In this document: positions 1-8,305 of the stretch, piece after piece
Layout of the letters: the number at the start of each line of letters is the position of its first letter
How positions within the stretch are numbered: position 1 is the stretch's first letter
Source: Bradyrhizobium diversitatis
GTDB lineage: Bacteria; Pseudomonadota; Alphaproteobacteria; Rhizobiales; Xanthobacteraceae
Direction: 5' to 3'
Assembly: GCF_016031635.1 (NCBI RefSeq)
Contig: NZ_JACEGD010000001.1
Location: forward strand, 186,001-250,000
DNA length: 64,000 nt
Program-made: the position numbers and the translations under genes
Notes under the pieces: generated by a model
The model's database searches: none
Seen by the model: only the letters and a program-made list of their open reading frames with translations
Told to the model about the DNA's origin: nothing

Positions 1-1271
1 TGATCGGGACGCACAGTGGCGCCAGACGCGTGCTGTTCAACTCGGCGCTCTCGAAGGAAGCGGCCGATCATGCCTCCCGCCTCGGTGCGAAGATCGGCGC
101 CGTAGGGCCGCTCGGCGGAATCGGCATCGGTCCGCTCAATGCGGATGCGGAAGCAGAGCCCGTCGTGAAGGATGGCGCCCGCCAGGTCGCAGGCCTATTA
201 TACACCTCGGGCACGACCGGTGCGCCGAAGGGCGTCATGCTGAGTCACCGCAACCTCCTCTTCACCGCAAGGACGTCGGGAATCCTTCGCCGGAGCAGTC
301 CAGACGACCGTGTCTACGGCGTGCTGCCGATGTCGCACATCGTCGGGTATGCGATCCTGCTGATCTCGACGCTGATGCACGGCGGCACGTTGCATGTCGT
401 AGCCAAGGCGGATCCGGCTGCGCTGGCTCATGCCATCGCCGAGGAGGGGATCACGAGCCTGTTCGGCGTGCCCGCCACATATCAGCGTCTGCTCGAACAC
501 AAGGCGGTCAAGGGCCTCCAACGGCTCGAGCGGGGCAGGCTGCGGATCATGGCCGTCGCCGGCGCTCCGCTCGACCTCGATCTCAAGAAGCGGATCGAGG
601 ACGAGTTCGGAATCCCGCTGCTGAACAATTACGGCATAACGGAATGCTCACCGGGACTCACGGGGGTCCGTTCGGAACAGCCTGTCCCGGACGAGTCGGT
701 CGGCCCGTTTCTTCCCGGCATCGAGCACCGGATCGTGGACGGACAAGGAAAAAAGGTGGCGACCGGTGAAGTGGGCGAATTACACGTTCGAGGTCCGAAC
801 ATCATGCTCGGCTACTATCGTGCGCCCGACCTGACGGCGGCGGCGATCGATGAGCAGGGATGGTTCAACACGGGGGATCTCGCGCGGGTGAACGGCAAGG
901 GGCATCTCTATATCGCCGGCCGCACCAAGGAGCTGATCATCCGCTCCGGCTTCAACGTTTATCCCGCCGAGGTGGAGGCGGTCCTGAACGCGCACGACCA
1001 GGTCGTCCAGTCGGCCGTCGTCGGACGAAAGGTCGAAGGCAACGAGGAGGTCGTCGCGTTCGTTCAGCTTCTCCCCGGTGCGAGCATCAGCGCGGAAGAC
1101 CTCAAGGCGTACACGGCCCATTTGCTCACATCCTACAAGCGTCCGACCGAATTGATCGTGCTCGACGCTCTGCCCTCGGCCTCCACCGGCAAGATACTGA
1201 AACACAAGCTGCGGGAGATGGCGAACGAACAGGCCGCCCCGAAGGCGTCGCGTGCGGCAGCCGCTGGCTGA
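1..1271 (+). CDS. AMP-dependent acyl-CoA synthetase, 5'-truncated
   Basis: This is the C-terminal ~422 residues of an ANL-superfamily ligase, which activates a carboxylic acid with ATP and transfers it to CoA. The frame is open from base 3, so the gene begins outside the window and the GTG at 30 is not a real start. Visible motifs are the P-loop LLYTSGTTGAPKG (about residue 65), YGITECSPG, GWFNTGDLARV (ribose-binding Asp), KELIIRSGFNVYPAEVE (hinge) and PSASTGKILKHKLRE, which carries the catalytic lysine. The substrate cannot be read from sequence. The following binding protein, OYE-type reductase and crotonase on the same strand suggest an uptake-and-acyl-CoA catabolic operon. Confidence 0.93.
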   Translation, partial: IGTHSGARRVLFNSALSKEAADHASRLGAKIGAVGPLGGIGIGPLNADAEAEPVVKDGARQVAGLLYTSGTTGAPKGVMLSHRNLLFTARTSGILRRSSPDDRVYGVLPMSHIVGYAILLISTLMHGGTLHVVAKADPAALAHAIAEEGITSLFGVPATYQRLLEHKAVKGLQRLERGRLRIMAVAGAPLDLDLKKRIEDEFGIPLLNNYGITECSPGLTGVRSEQPVPDESVGPFLPGIEHRIVDGQGKKVATGEVGELHVRGPNIMLGYYRAPDLTAAAIDEQGWFNTGDLARVNGKGHLYIAGRTKELIIRSGFNVYPAEVEAVLNAHDQVVQSAVVGRKVEGNEEVVAFVQLLPGASISAEDLKAYTAHLLTSYKRPTELIVLDALPSASTGKILKHKLREMANEQAAPKASRAAAAG

Positions 1272-1354
1272 CGGGCGTCAGGAGTGATTTGCACGGCAAT
1301 ATGCGGTTCAAGAAAGAACGTTAACGACGGACTTGTCGCCAAAGGGAGATGACA

Positions 1355-2548
1355 ATGTTGAGAAGCGCCATGATTGCAGCCGCGCTCGCGGCATCCATAG
1401 CCGGCGCGCATGCGCAGACGCCGGGCGTCACCGAATCCGAGATAAAGATAGGAGCGACGTTCCCTTTCAGCGGCCCCGCTTCGCCGCTCAGCAATACCGG
1501 AAAGGGCATGATCGCCTACGTCAATTCGATCAACGAGCGTGGCGGCATCAACGGGCGGAAGATAAACCTCGTCACCTACGACGATGCCTACAGTCCTCCC
1601 AAGACGGTGGAGCAGACCAGGAAACTCGTGGAAAGTGACGAGGTGGCGTTCCTGTTCGGCCCGCTGGGTACGCCCGGCATCAGCGCTACTATCAAGTATG
1701 TCAACGCGAAGAAAGTCCCGCATCTGTTTGTCGTGAGCGGAGTCACAAAATTCACGAACTTCGCTGAATTCCCCATGACCACGACGGGATTGCCGAGCTA
1801 CGACACCGAGGGACGAATCTACGCGAAATACATCACCCAGACCCGGCCGGACGCGAAGATTGCCATCCTGTATCAGAACGACGATCTGGGTAAGGACTTT
1901 GTCAATGCATTCAAGGGCTATTTGAAGGACGACTTCGACAAGAAAGTCGTCGCGTCGTCCTACGAGGTCACCGAGCCGACCATTGATTCCCACGTCGTTT
2001 CGCTGAAATCGTCCGGCGCGTCGGCGTTTTTGGTGGCCGGCACGCCAAAATTCGCAGCGCAGGCTATCAAGAAGGCCGATGAGATAGCTTGGAAGCCGCT
2101 GTTCCTGATCAACTTTGTTTCGAGCTCGGTGTCTTCGACCATCGTCCCCGCAGGACCGGAAAAGGCCGTAGGCATAGTCGCCGCGACAATCACGAAGGAT
2201 CCGAATGACAAGAAGTGGGCCGACGATCCCGGCATCAAATGGTACCGCGAGTTCTTTGCCAAATACTTGCCGGGCGCAGATATCGGAGACAACAATTATC
2301 TGTTCGGGACCCAGCAGGGACAGATCCTGGAGCAGGTACTCAAGCAATGCGGCAACGATCTCTCGCGCGAGAACATCGTCAAGCAATCGCGGAGCATCCG
2401 CGGGCTGGCGCTTCCCACTGTCATACCCGGTGTCGTCATCAACACGGGCCCGGAAAGCAGCATGGCCTACACGCAGCTGCAGCTGCAGCGCTGGAATGGG
2501 ACCACGTGGGAGCAATTTGGTAGCGTACTCAGCGCCGACGGAAAGTGA
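1355..2548 (+). CDS. Branched-chain-type ABC transporter substrate-binding protein
   Basis: This is a periplasmic binding protein of the LivJ/type I fold (Peripla_BP_6), about 397 residues. It has a Sec signal (MLRSAMIAAALAAS, cleavage after AHA) and a mature N-terminus VTESEIKIGATFPFSGPAS typical of the family. An ATG at 1349 directly abuts the AAAGGGAG Shine-Dalgarno. The in-frame ATG at 1355 has a normal 6-nt spacing and gives the cleaner signal peptide, so I chose it. No permease or ATPase lies next to it, so it is either an orphan or serves a Liv transporter outside the window. The adjacent ligase suggests the ligand is an organic or aromatic acid, which is inference. Confidence 0.9.
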   Translation: MLRSAMIAAALAASIAGAHAQTPGVTESEIKIGATFPFSGPASPLSNTGKGMIAYVNSINERGGINGRKINLVTYDDAYSPPKTVEQTRKLVESDEVAFLFGPLGTPGISATIKYVNAKKVPHLFVVSGVTKFTNFAEFPMTTTGLPSYDTEGRIYAKYITQTRPDAKIAILYQNDDLGKDFVNAFKGYLKDDFDKKVVASSYEVTEPTIDSHVVSLKSSGASAFLVAGTPKFAAQAIKKADEIAWKPLFLINFVSSSVSSTIVPAGPEKAVGIVAATITKDPNDKKWADDPGIKWYREFFAKYLPGADIGDNNYLFGTQQGQILEQVLKQCGNDLSRENIVKQSRSIRGLALPTVIPGVVINTGPESSMAYTQLQLQRWNGTTWEQFGSVLSADGK

Positions 2549-2612
2549 ATGGCATCTTCTGAAATGCATCGCGGGTGGCCCGTAACACGACCAACTTGCT
2601 CATGGAACACGG

Positions 2613-3713
2613 ATGTCCAGCGACGTTCTTTTCCGCCCCTTCAAGCTGAAAGGGTTGAACTTGCCGAACCGGGTCGTGATGGCGCCGATGACGCGCTCAT
2701 TCTCTCCGGGCGGAATCCCGACCGAAGACGTCGCGCGGTATTACCGCCGGCGTGCCGAAGGAGCGGTCGGATTCATCATATCGGAGGGTACCGGCGTGGA
2801 TCGTCCGGCATCCCTGAACGATCCGAACGTTCCCCGTTTTCACGGCGAGAAGGAGCTGGCGGGGTGGCGGCGTGTGGTTGACGAGGTGCATGCCGCGGGC
2901 GGTCTGATGGCACCGCAGCTATGGCACGTCGGAGCCGTTCGCACCCGCGCCAAGGATTGGTCTCCTCCGGGGGCCTACGACAGTCCGTCCGGCCTGTCGC
3001 GACCGGAGAAGAAGTTCGGCGAGCCGATGAGCGAAGCGGACATCGCAGACGCCATCCGCGCTTTCGCCGATGCGGCGCTTGCCGCGAAGCGTCTGGGGTT
3101 CGACGCCGTCGAATTGCACGGCGCGCACGGCTATCTGATCGATCAATTCTTCTGGGAAGGCACCAATCGCCGCGAGGATGCCTATGGAGGCAAGGACCTG
3201 CCGGGCCGGGCCCGGTTTGCCGCTGATATCGTTCACGCGGTGCGCAAGTCGGTCGGACCCGACTTTCCAATATTGCTGCGGATCAGCCAGTGGAAACAGC
3301 AGGACTACGAAGTGAAACTTGCAGATACGCCTCGCGCGTTGGAAGCCTGGCTCAAACCTCTGGTCGACGCGGGGGTCGACATTCTGCATTGCTCGCAACG
3401 GCGCTTCTGGGAGCCGGAGTTCGAGGGGTCCGATTTGAACTTCGCAGGATGGGCCAAGAAGGTGACGGGAGTGCCGACGATCTCGGTCGGGTCGGTCGGC
3501 CTGACCGGCGAGTTCATCGCCGCATATAGCGGGGAGAGCTCCCGTCCGGCGTCCCTCGACGAACTGATCCGCCGCCTTGACCGCGAGGAGTTCGATCTTG
3601 TCGCGGTAGGGCGGGCGCTGCTTCAGGATCCGCAATGGCTCCTGAAGATACGCGACGGCCGGACGGAGGAATTGATGGCTTTCGAACGGACCGCGTTTGC
3701 GGCACTGAGCTAG
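2613..3713 (+). CDS. NADH:flavin oxidoreductase, Old Yellow Enzyme family
   Basis: This 366-residue TIM-barrel FMN enzyme reduces activated C=C bonds, as in 2,4-dienoyl-CoA or enone reductases. The N-terminus FKLKGLNLPNRVVMAPMTR is the classical OYE opening. HGAHGYLIDQFF supplies the substrate-binding His pair, TNRREDAYGG follows, and DLVAVGRALLQDP is the C-terminal FMN-phosphate region. There is no C-terminal iron-sulfur/FAD extension, so it is the short form. It sits 64 bp after the binding protein and 50 bp before the crotonase, as part of one + strand operon. The exact substrate is unknown. Confidence 0.9.
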   Translation: MSSDVLFRPFKLKGLNLPNRVVMAPMTRSFSPGGIPTEDVARYYRRRAEGAVGFIISEGTGVDRPASLNDPNVPRFHGEKELAGWRRVVDEVHAAGGLMAPQLWHVGAVRTRAKDWSPPGAYDSPSGLSRPEKKFGEPMSEADIADAIRAFADAALAAKRLGFDAVELHGAHGYLIDQFFWEGTNRREDAYGGKDLPGRARFAADIVHAVRKSVGPDFPILLRISQWKQQDYEVKLADTPRALEAWLKPLVDAGVDILHCSQRRFWEPEFEGSDLNFAGWAKKVTGVPTISVGSVGLTGEFIAAYSGESSRPASLDELIRRLDREEFDLVAVGRALLQDPQWLLKIRDGRTEELMAFERTAFAALS

Positions 3714-3763
3714 GCTGGTGCGCGTCATTGTGCAGTCGCCTGGAAGCAATTCGGAGATAGACA

Positions 3764-4555
3764 ATGAGCGACACCAAGACCCAAGCCGGCCGAATCCGCA
3801 CCGAGGTGCACGGGCATGTGTTCAAGATCATCATCGACAACGTGGCGAAGAAGAACTCATTCAGTCCGCAGATGATGGCGCAGATGTCGGATGCGATGAC
3901 GCTTCTCGATCGCACCGACGATTATTGGGTTGGGGTACTCTGCGCCGAGGGTCCGGATTTCACCGCCGGACTGGATATGCCGAAGTTCTTCGGACCCAAG
4001 GCCGAGAATACCGAGCTAAAGCCCGGCAACATTGATGCGTTCGCCTTGAAGAGCCGGTGCCGCAAGCCGATTGTGACGGCCGTACAGGGGATCTGCTTCA
4101 CGATCGGAATCGAAATGATGCTGGCTGGCGACATCGTCGTGGCGGCCGACGACGCCAAGTTCTGCCAGATGGAATCCAAACGCGGGATTGCGCCTCTTGG
4201 TGGTGCCCATTTCCGCTATTTGACGCGGGCGGGCTGGGGAGACGCGATGTATCATCTGTTCCTGTGCGACGAGTTCGGCGCAGCGCGGGCTCACAAGATC
4301 GGCTTCGTTCAGGAAGTCGTTGCACCCGGCCAGCAGATTGCGCGCGCGATGGAGATTGCGAATCTGATCGCCAAGAACGCGCCGATCGGCATTCAGGTGA
4401 CGAAGGAGGCTGCGTTGAAATTCATCGAGGCCGGCGAGAGCGCGGCGATCGATTACATTCCCAAGATCAAGGATCGCGTCTTCAGCAGCGAAGACATGAA
4501 AGAAGGCATCCAGTCTTTCGTGGAACGTCGCTCGGCCGTATTCCGCGGGAAATAG
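3764..4555 (+). CDS. Enoyl-CoA hydratase/isomerase (crotonase) family protein
   Basis: This is a 263-residue crotonase-fold protein acting on an acyl-CoA. GVLCAEGPDFTAGLDMPKF is the first oxyanion-hole segment. AVQGICFTIGIEMMLAGDIVVAA is the second, where the family usually has a glycine-rich turn. FCQMESKRGIAPLGGAHFR covers the region that normally holds the second catalytic Glu. GGAGATAG-type Shine-Dalgarno bases precede the ATG. It is the last intact gene of the left operon. The reaction could be hydratase, isomerase or another crotonase activity, which sequence alone does not decide. Confidence 0.9.
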   Translation: MSDTKTQAGRIRTEVHGHVFKIIIDNVAKKNSFSPQMMAQMSDAMTLLDRTDDYWVGVLCAEGPDFTAGLDMPKFFGPKAENTELKPGNIDAFALKSRCRKPIVTAVQGICFTIGIEMMLAGDIVVAADDAKFCQMESKRGIAPLGGAHFRYLTRAGWGDAMYHLFLCDEFGAARAHKIGFVQEVVAPGQQIARAMEIANLIAKNAPIGIQVTKEAALKFIEAGESAAIDYIPKIKDRVFSSEDMKEGIQSFVERRSAVFRGK

Positions 4556-4600
4556 AATCCGGCACAGTTGGACGTCGCTCACGAGCCGGAGGATCTGACC

Positions 4601-4701
4601 ATGGGAAGCATCAAGAAGGCATTCGATCTCTCCGGCAGGAACAGGCGGTGCAGATCCATGGCGGCAGCGGCTACATCGGCGAGTGTATTGTTCAGCGATA
4701 G
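4601..4701 (+). pseudogene. Fused remnant: SDR start joined to acyl-CoA dehydrogenase end
   Basis: After a good ribosome site (GGAGG, 4588-4592) the ATG at 4601 opens MGSIKKAFDLSGR, a typical short-chain dehydrogenase N-terminus, which stops making sense at about 4639. In another frame, from 4636, the codons read QAVQIHGGSGYIGE followed by a stop at 4699-4701. That is the conserved C-terminal motif of acyl-CoA dehydrogenases. The simplest reading is a deletion that fused the start of one operon gene to the end of a later one. The left operon probably once continued with an SDR and an acyl-CoA dehydrogenase. Both matches are short and were recognised by eye. Confidence 0.6.
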
Positions 4702-5077
4702 CGTATTGAAGGGCGCCCATTTCATTCAGCTCTGCGACATGAATTGTACGCCGCTGCTGTTTCTGCTCCGCAACCTCTCTAATGGGCTGCGGCGTTCGGC
4801 GATATCTTGCTGCCGCTCAGCAAGCGCAGTTTAGACCGAGCGCGGCGCGCCTTTGCTAGGTCTTGTGCTGCTTGCGGCACCAACGCTGCAGCCCGTTCCT
4901 ACGGTTGTTCTGAGCTACAGTGCATGCCCCTTGATAGGATTCGCTGCGCGTCAGCATAACTGTCTCCGCCTCGAAGCCGCGCGCCGCATCAATGAATGGT
5001 CGAAGCCAGATCCCGATCTTTCGCTCAACGTTTCCAGCTTTTCGTCCCCGAAGAGTTCGAGTGAGCGCTCTTTGATC
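4702..5077. other. Gene-free debris
   Basis: I recognise no gene, promoter or repeat in these 376 bases. The open frames on either strand are short and have no familiar motif. The stretch lies between the broken operon end and the left tRNA-Lys repeat. Confidence 0.5.
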
Positions 5078-5205
5078 TCGTGCGACGAATGCCCATAGTC
5101 GGTCGGTTAAGCCCAGTCGTGCGACCACTAAGTCATTGATTGTTCTCACCCCGCCGCTATCTCTTAATCAGCGGGTCCCAGGTTCGAGCCCTGGTGCGCC
5201 CACCA
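5078..5205 (+). repeat. Left copy of ~128-bp direct repeat ending in tRNA-Lys 3' fragment (att-like)
   Basis: This block aligns without gaps to 50002-50128 except for one missing base there. By hand count there are about 20 mismatches, roughly 84% identity. Its last 45 bases (5161-5205) are the 3' part of a tRNA-Lys(CTT): anticodon loop CTCTTAA, an intact T arm (CCAGG-TTCGAGC-CCTGG), acceptor 3' strand GTGCGCCC and the encoded ACCA end. The 5' half of the tRNA is absent, so it is not a functional gene. Fragments of this kind are typical of sites where an element integrated at a tRNA 3' end. Confidence 0.75.
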
Positions 5206-5453
5206 AGCTTCTCAATAGCTTAGGTGCCTCTCGCGACAGCCATTCCGACAAGCGGTCAGCGGCTATTCCGACAAACCAGCTGCTTTTGTTCGCTCCTCGC
5301 GACGCTTTTTACTGCCTGAGATCAGTTGCTTGCGCGTGCGTTTTGCATATGTCGGCAGTTGCCGCGCTGATCGATGACGGCCCGCAGCGCGCAATTCGGC
5401 GTCCGTGAGATCGCTATCCGCCCCCTCCGTGAAGCCCTGTCTATACCGAAAAT
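5206..5453. other. Debris between repeat and transposase remnant
   Basis: There is no intact gene. The 10-mer ATTCCGACAA occurs twice in direct orientation (5242-5251 and 5265-5274), which may be a leftover insertion-sequence end. The minus strand is open through here, but the encoded tail matches nothing I recognise. Confidence 0.35.
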
Positions 5454-5943
5454 CTAAGCTCGGCCGTAGTGGTGGTGAAGTCCGCCAAGGATGCGTCTCA
5501 CCAAAGACGATGATGTGATCTAAGCACTCGCGGCGGATCGATCCGATCGACCGTTCGGCAGCTCCAATTCTGCGCGGCGAGGCCGGTGCAGTAGGCTGTC
5601 GCGGATGCCCTTGGAGTGCATTCGGCGCGTGACGACGCTGCCATAGACCGTCGTGATCCCGGATGGCCAAAAGCGGATTTTCGATGCTGATCCGCCGGAT
5701 CAACACGCGCGGCTCGGTGTCGATCTGCGATCGGCCTCCCGAAGATCGTGACTTCCAACGCCAGTAGCAGCGAAAACCAGTCCTGTGCCAACGCACGATC
5801 GTGAGGACGGACGAGATTGATGGAAACCAACGATACAACTGGACAAAGAACCAGCGATCATGGTTCGTGAGCCGGACGCGACCCTGCAGCCTCCACCGCA
5901 AGTCCATCAACTGATGTCGAAGCGCCGCGTTCTCAGCTTCAAC
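5454..5943 (-). pseudogene. Decayed DDE-type integrase/transposase
   Basis: On the minus strand pieces of a common rhizobial integrase-core transposase are readable but broken by frameshifts and deletions. VEAENAALRHQL and RVRLTNHDRWFFVQLYRWFP form the N-terminal part. RWHRTGFRCYWRWKSRS and RVLIRRISIENPL come next. PTAPASP and SIGSIRRECLDHIIVFGE are from the catalytic C-terminal half, and ILGGLHHHYGRA ends at a stop at 5454-5456. About 50 residues between FGETH and RILGG are missing, and most of the central catalytic domain is gone. It cannot be active. It shows that the left end of the repeat-bounded segment has taken insertions. Confidence 0.8.
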
Positions 5944-6121
5944 CGGCCTAAGATTGATCGCGCCGCCCCAGACGACGCAGCCCCCTCGCGCTCGACGACG
6001 CGCCTGATCTCCGCCGTCTCCAGTTGGACCGGTGCCATGGTCTCCATAGTGTGAATTCGTCTATGGCGCGCGTCATTTTGTCGGCTCGGTCGTCGACCAC
6101 AGCACGGTCTTGGCGTTCTTC

Positions 6122-6688
6122 TCAGGCGTTCTTCTCATAGGCCATGCCCTTGGGATAGCTGATCAGCTCCATCTGCATTCCCCACGGTGTCAGGAAATAG
6201 AGGATGGTTTGACCGGCCGCCGGCCCCTCGTTCACGGGAATCGGTCCCTGCATGGTCTTGACGTTCTTCGATCGCAGATACTCGGCAGCCTTTGCGATGT
6301 CGTCGACATAGAGCGCGATGTGGTGGCCTCCGATATCGCTGTTCTTCGGCACCGTCTTGGCCTGGTCGGGTGATTGATACTGGAACAGCTCGATATTGGA
6401 GCCGTATCCGCAGCGGACCATGCTGATCTCGTCGATGACGGCGCGCGGGTTCACGTTGACGACGTCCTGCATGAAGGTGCCCTTGTCGTCCATGAACGGT
6501 CCGAACGACATCGCATGCGAGCAGCCGAGGACGTCGGTGAAGAACGCAGTCGCGGCCTTCACGTCCGGCACGGTGATGCCGGTGTGGTCGTGACCACGCA
6601 GGCCCGGAATGGAATCCGCCGAAGCCGGCAGGATCGAGGCTCCGAGCGACAATACGGCGGAGGCAAGCAGTACTCTCAACGGGATCAT
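6122..6688 (-). CDS. Exported VOC (glyoxalase/dioxygenase fold) protein
   Basis: This 188-residue protein has a Sec signal (MIPLRVLLASAVLSLGASI, cleavage near ASA) followed by one vicinal-oxygen-chelate domain. HDHTGITVPDVKAATAFFTD contains the first metal-ligand His, GGHHIALYVDDI the second half's His, and PWGMQMELISYP the C-terminal Glu. The family includes glyoxalases, extradiol dioxygenases and isomerases. The start at 6688 is fixed by GAGGAAG six bases upstream, although the frame stays open further upstream. It is the last gene of the minus-strand operon with the importer and SDR. A secreted VOC enzyme is somewhat unusual, and its substrate is unknown. Confidence 0.88.
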   Translation of the reverse strand: MIPLRVLLASAVLSLGASILPASADSIPGLRGHDHTGITVPDVKAATAFFTDVLGCSHAMSFGPFMDDKGTFMQDVVNVNPRAVIDEISMVRCGYGSNIELFQYQSPDQAKTVPKNSDIGGHHIALYVDDIAKAAEYLRSKNVKTMQGPIPVNEGPAAGQTILYFLTPWGMQMELISYPKGMAYEKNA

Positions 6689-6734
6689 GATCACTTCCTC
6701 ATGGTTTGCAGCAGCACAAGGTCTGACGCGAAAT

Positions 6735-7454
6735 TCAACCCGGCGACGCCAGCTGGCGTTCGACACCCTTGGGATCATGGGCAAGGCCTTGTGCAAGGCC
6801 GCGCGCCATCTCGCCGACATAGATCTCCTCCTCGCCGGCCTCGAAGCCGTCGAGGATTTCCTTCGCCGCATCCGCGGTCGTCATCTTCGGGATAGTCAGC
6901 ATCGCAGTCATGCGGGTGTCGATCGCACCGGGAAGTGCGGCAACGACACGCACGCCCCTCGGGCCGAGATCGCCGCGCAGGCCCTGAGTCAGGCTGAGGC
7001 CCGCCGCCTTGGAGGCGCAGTACGATCCCATGAATGGCAGATTCACGCGTGCGAGGATGGTGAGGATGTTGAGGACCGCCCCCTTGTTCCTGACCAGCGC
7101 GGGCGCGAAGGCCTTGGTCACCCGCAGCGGCGCGAGATAGTTGATCTCAATCTCCTCGCGGGCGATCGCAAGATCGGGAGCGACCATGAAGCCGGTGTTG
7201 TGGTTGATTCCGGCATTGTTGATCAGCACCGCGACGTCGCCGAACTGATCGGCGGCTTTCGACACATCGTCGTCGCTCGTCACATCCATCTTGACGGGGA
7301 CGATGCCGTCCGAGGCTGTCAGGGCGAAAACATCGCGCGCGGTAGCATAGATCTTCGCAGCCCCGCGCGCCTTCAGTTCGGCGATGAGCGCCTGCGCGAT
7401 CGCTCCGGCAGCACCTGTGACGAGCACGACGGAACCTCTGATTGTCTCAGTCAT
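6735..7454 (-). CDS. Short-chain dehydrogenase/reductase (SDR)
   Basis: This 239-residue Rossmann-fold NAD(P)-dependent oxidoreductase has the classical SDR layout. LVTGAAGAIAQ is the cofactor glycine motif, in which the usual final G is A. LINNAGINHN follows, then SYCASKAAG with the catalytic Tyr-x3-Lys, and VVAALPGAIDTRM. Its ATG overlaps the stop of the upstream ABC ATPase gene by four bases (ATGA), so the two are translationally coupled. Oxidation or reduction of an imported alcohol or ketone is a reasonable role, and the substrate is not predictable. Confidence 0.92.
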   Translation of the reverse strand: MTETIRGSVVLVTGAAGAIAQALIAELKARGAAKIYATARDVFALTASDGIVPVKMDVTSDDDVSKAADQFGDVAVLINNAGINHNTGFMVAPDLAIAREEIEINYLAPLRVTKAFAPALVRNKGAVLNILTILARVNLPFMGSYCASKAAGLSLTQGLRGDLGPRGVRVVAALPGAIDTRMTAMLTIPKMTTADAAKEILDGFEAGEEEIYVGEMARGLAQGLAHDPKGVERQLASPG

Positions 7455-8305
7455 GCGGCTGATCCTTGCTGTTGCGGAGAGACGACCGAGGATTCATCGA
7501 GCCAGCCCGGCTCGACGTCGGGCAACGGTATCGCGGCGAGCAATTGCCGCGTATAGGCGTGCTGCGGAGCACCGAACACGCGTGCGACCGGGCCGGATTC
7601 GACCACTTCGCCGTGATGCAGGATTGCGACGTCGTCGCAAAGCACACGCACGACCGAGAGGTCATGGCTGATGAACACCATGGTGAGGCCAAGCCGCGCG
7701 CGCAACTCCTTCAGCAGCAGCAGGATGTGCGCCTGGGTCGAGACGTCGAGACCCGACACGATCTCGTCGGCAACGATGAAATCGGGCTCGAGCGCAAGGG
7801 CGCGTGCGATGCCGGCGCGCTGGCGCTGGCCGCCGGACAATTCGTGCGGATAGCGATAGGCGAAATCGGACGGCAGGCCGACGAGACTGAGCAGCGCGGC
7901 CGCGCGCTCGCGCTGATCGCGCTTGCCCTTCAGCCGCCCGTGCACGCCGAGCGGGCGCGTCAGCGTCGTGCCGAGCCGGAGCCGCGGATTGAGCGAAGAC
8001 TGTGGGTCCTGAAAGATCATCTGGATGCGTGCGCGCAACGGGCGCAGCGCGGCCTCGTCGAGCTGACCTATCTCGAGGCCGTCAAACTGGATGCCACCAG
8101 AGGTCGGCTTCAACAGCCGCACCAGCAAACGGCCGAGCGTGGTCTTGCCGGAACCGGATTCTCCGACGAGACCCACCACCGAACCACGCGGCACCGCGAG
8201 ATCGACGCCCTTGATCACTTCGCGGAGAGTCGGCTTCCCGAACAGGCCGTTACGCTGCGGATAGCCGAAGCCGAGGCCGCCTGTCTGGAGCAGGATATCG
8301 CTCAT
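7451..8305 (-). CDS. Dpp/Opp-type ABC transporter ATP-binding protein (DppF-like)
   Basis: This 284-residue nucleotide-binding subunit has Walker A GESGSGKT, Q-loop IFQDPQSSLNPRL, signature LSGGQRQR, Walker B FIVADEIVSGLD and H-loop FISHDLSVV, all intact. The SLNP stretch and C-terminal region are typical of the peptide/opine/nickel importer group. I start it at the ATG at 8303-8305, which overlaps the stop of the DppD-like gene. The longer upstream frame only reads through that gene's end. It ends overlapping the SDR start. Confidence 0.93.
   Translation of the reverse strand: MSDILLQTGGLGFGYPQRNGLFGKPTLREVIKGVDLAVPRGSVVGLVGESGSGKTTLGRLLVRLLKPTSGGIQFDGLEIGQLDEAALRPLRARIQMIFQDPQSSLNPRLRLGTTLTRPLGVHGRLKGKRDQRERAAALLSLVGLPSDFAYRYPHELSGGQRQRAGIARALALEPDFIVADEIVSGLDVSTQAHILLLLKELRARLGLTMVFISHDLSVVRVLCDDVAILHHGEVVESGPVARVFGAPQHAYTRQLLAAIPLPDVEPGWLDESSVVSPQQQGSAA

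Noticed and set aside
1133..2569. A 478-codon minus-strand frame covering the first binding-protein gene
   Set aside because: The plus strand has a signal peptide and family motifs; the minus frame has none.
2549..2612. Hairpin after the first binding-protein gene
   Set aside because: Only a 4-bp CGGG/CCCG stem is visible, too weak to report beside the three clear hairpins.
4856..5149. A 97-codon minus-strand frame in the left debris
   Set aside because: There is no known motif, and it runs across the repeat block. It may be a fragment of a lost gene but cannot be supported.
5161..5205. Functional tRNA-Lys gene (also considered at 50080-50128)
   Set aside because: The D arm and 5' acceptor strand are missing in both places; only 3' fragments remain.
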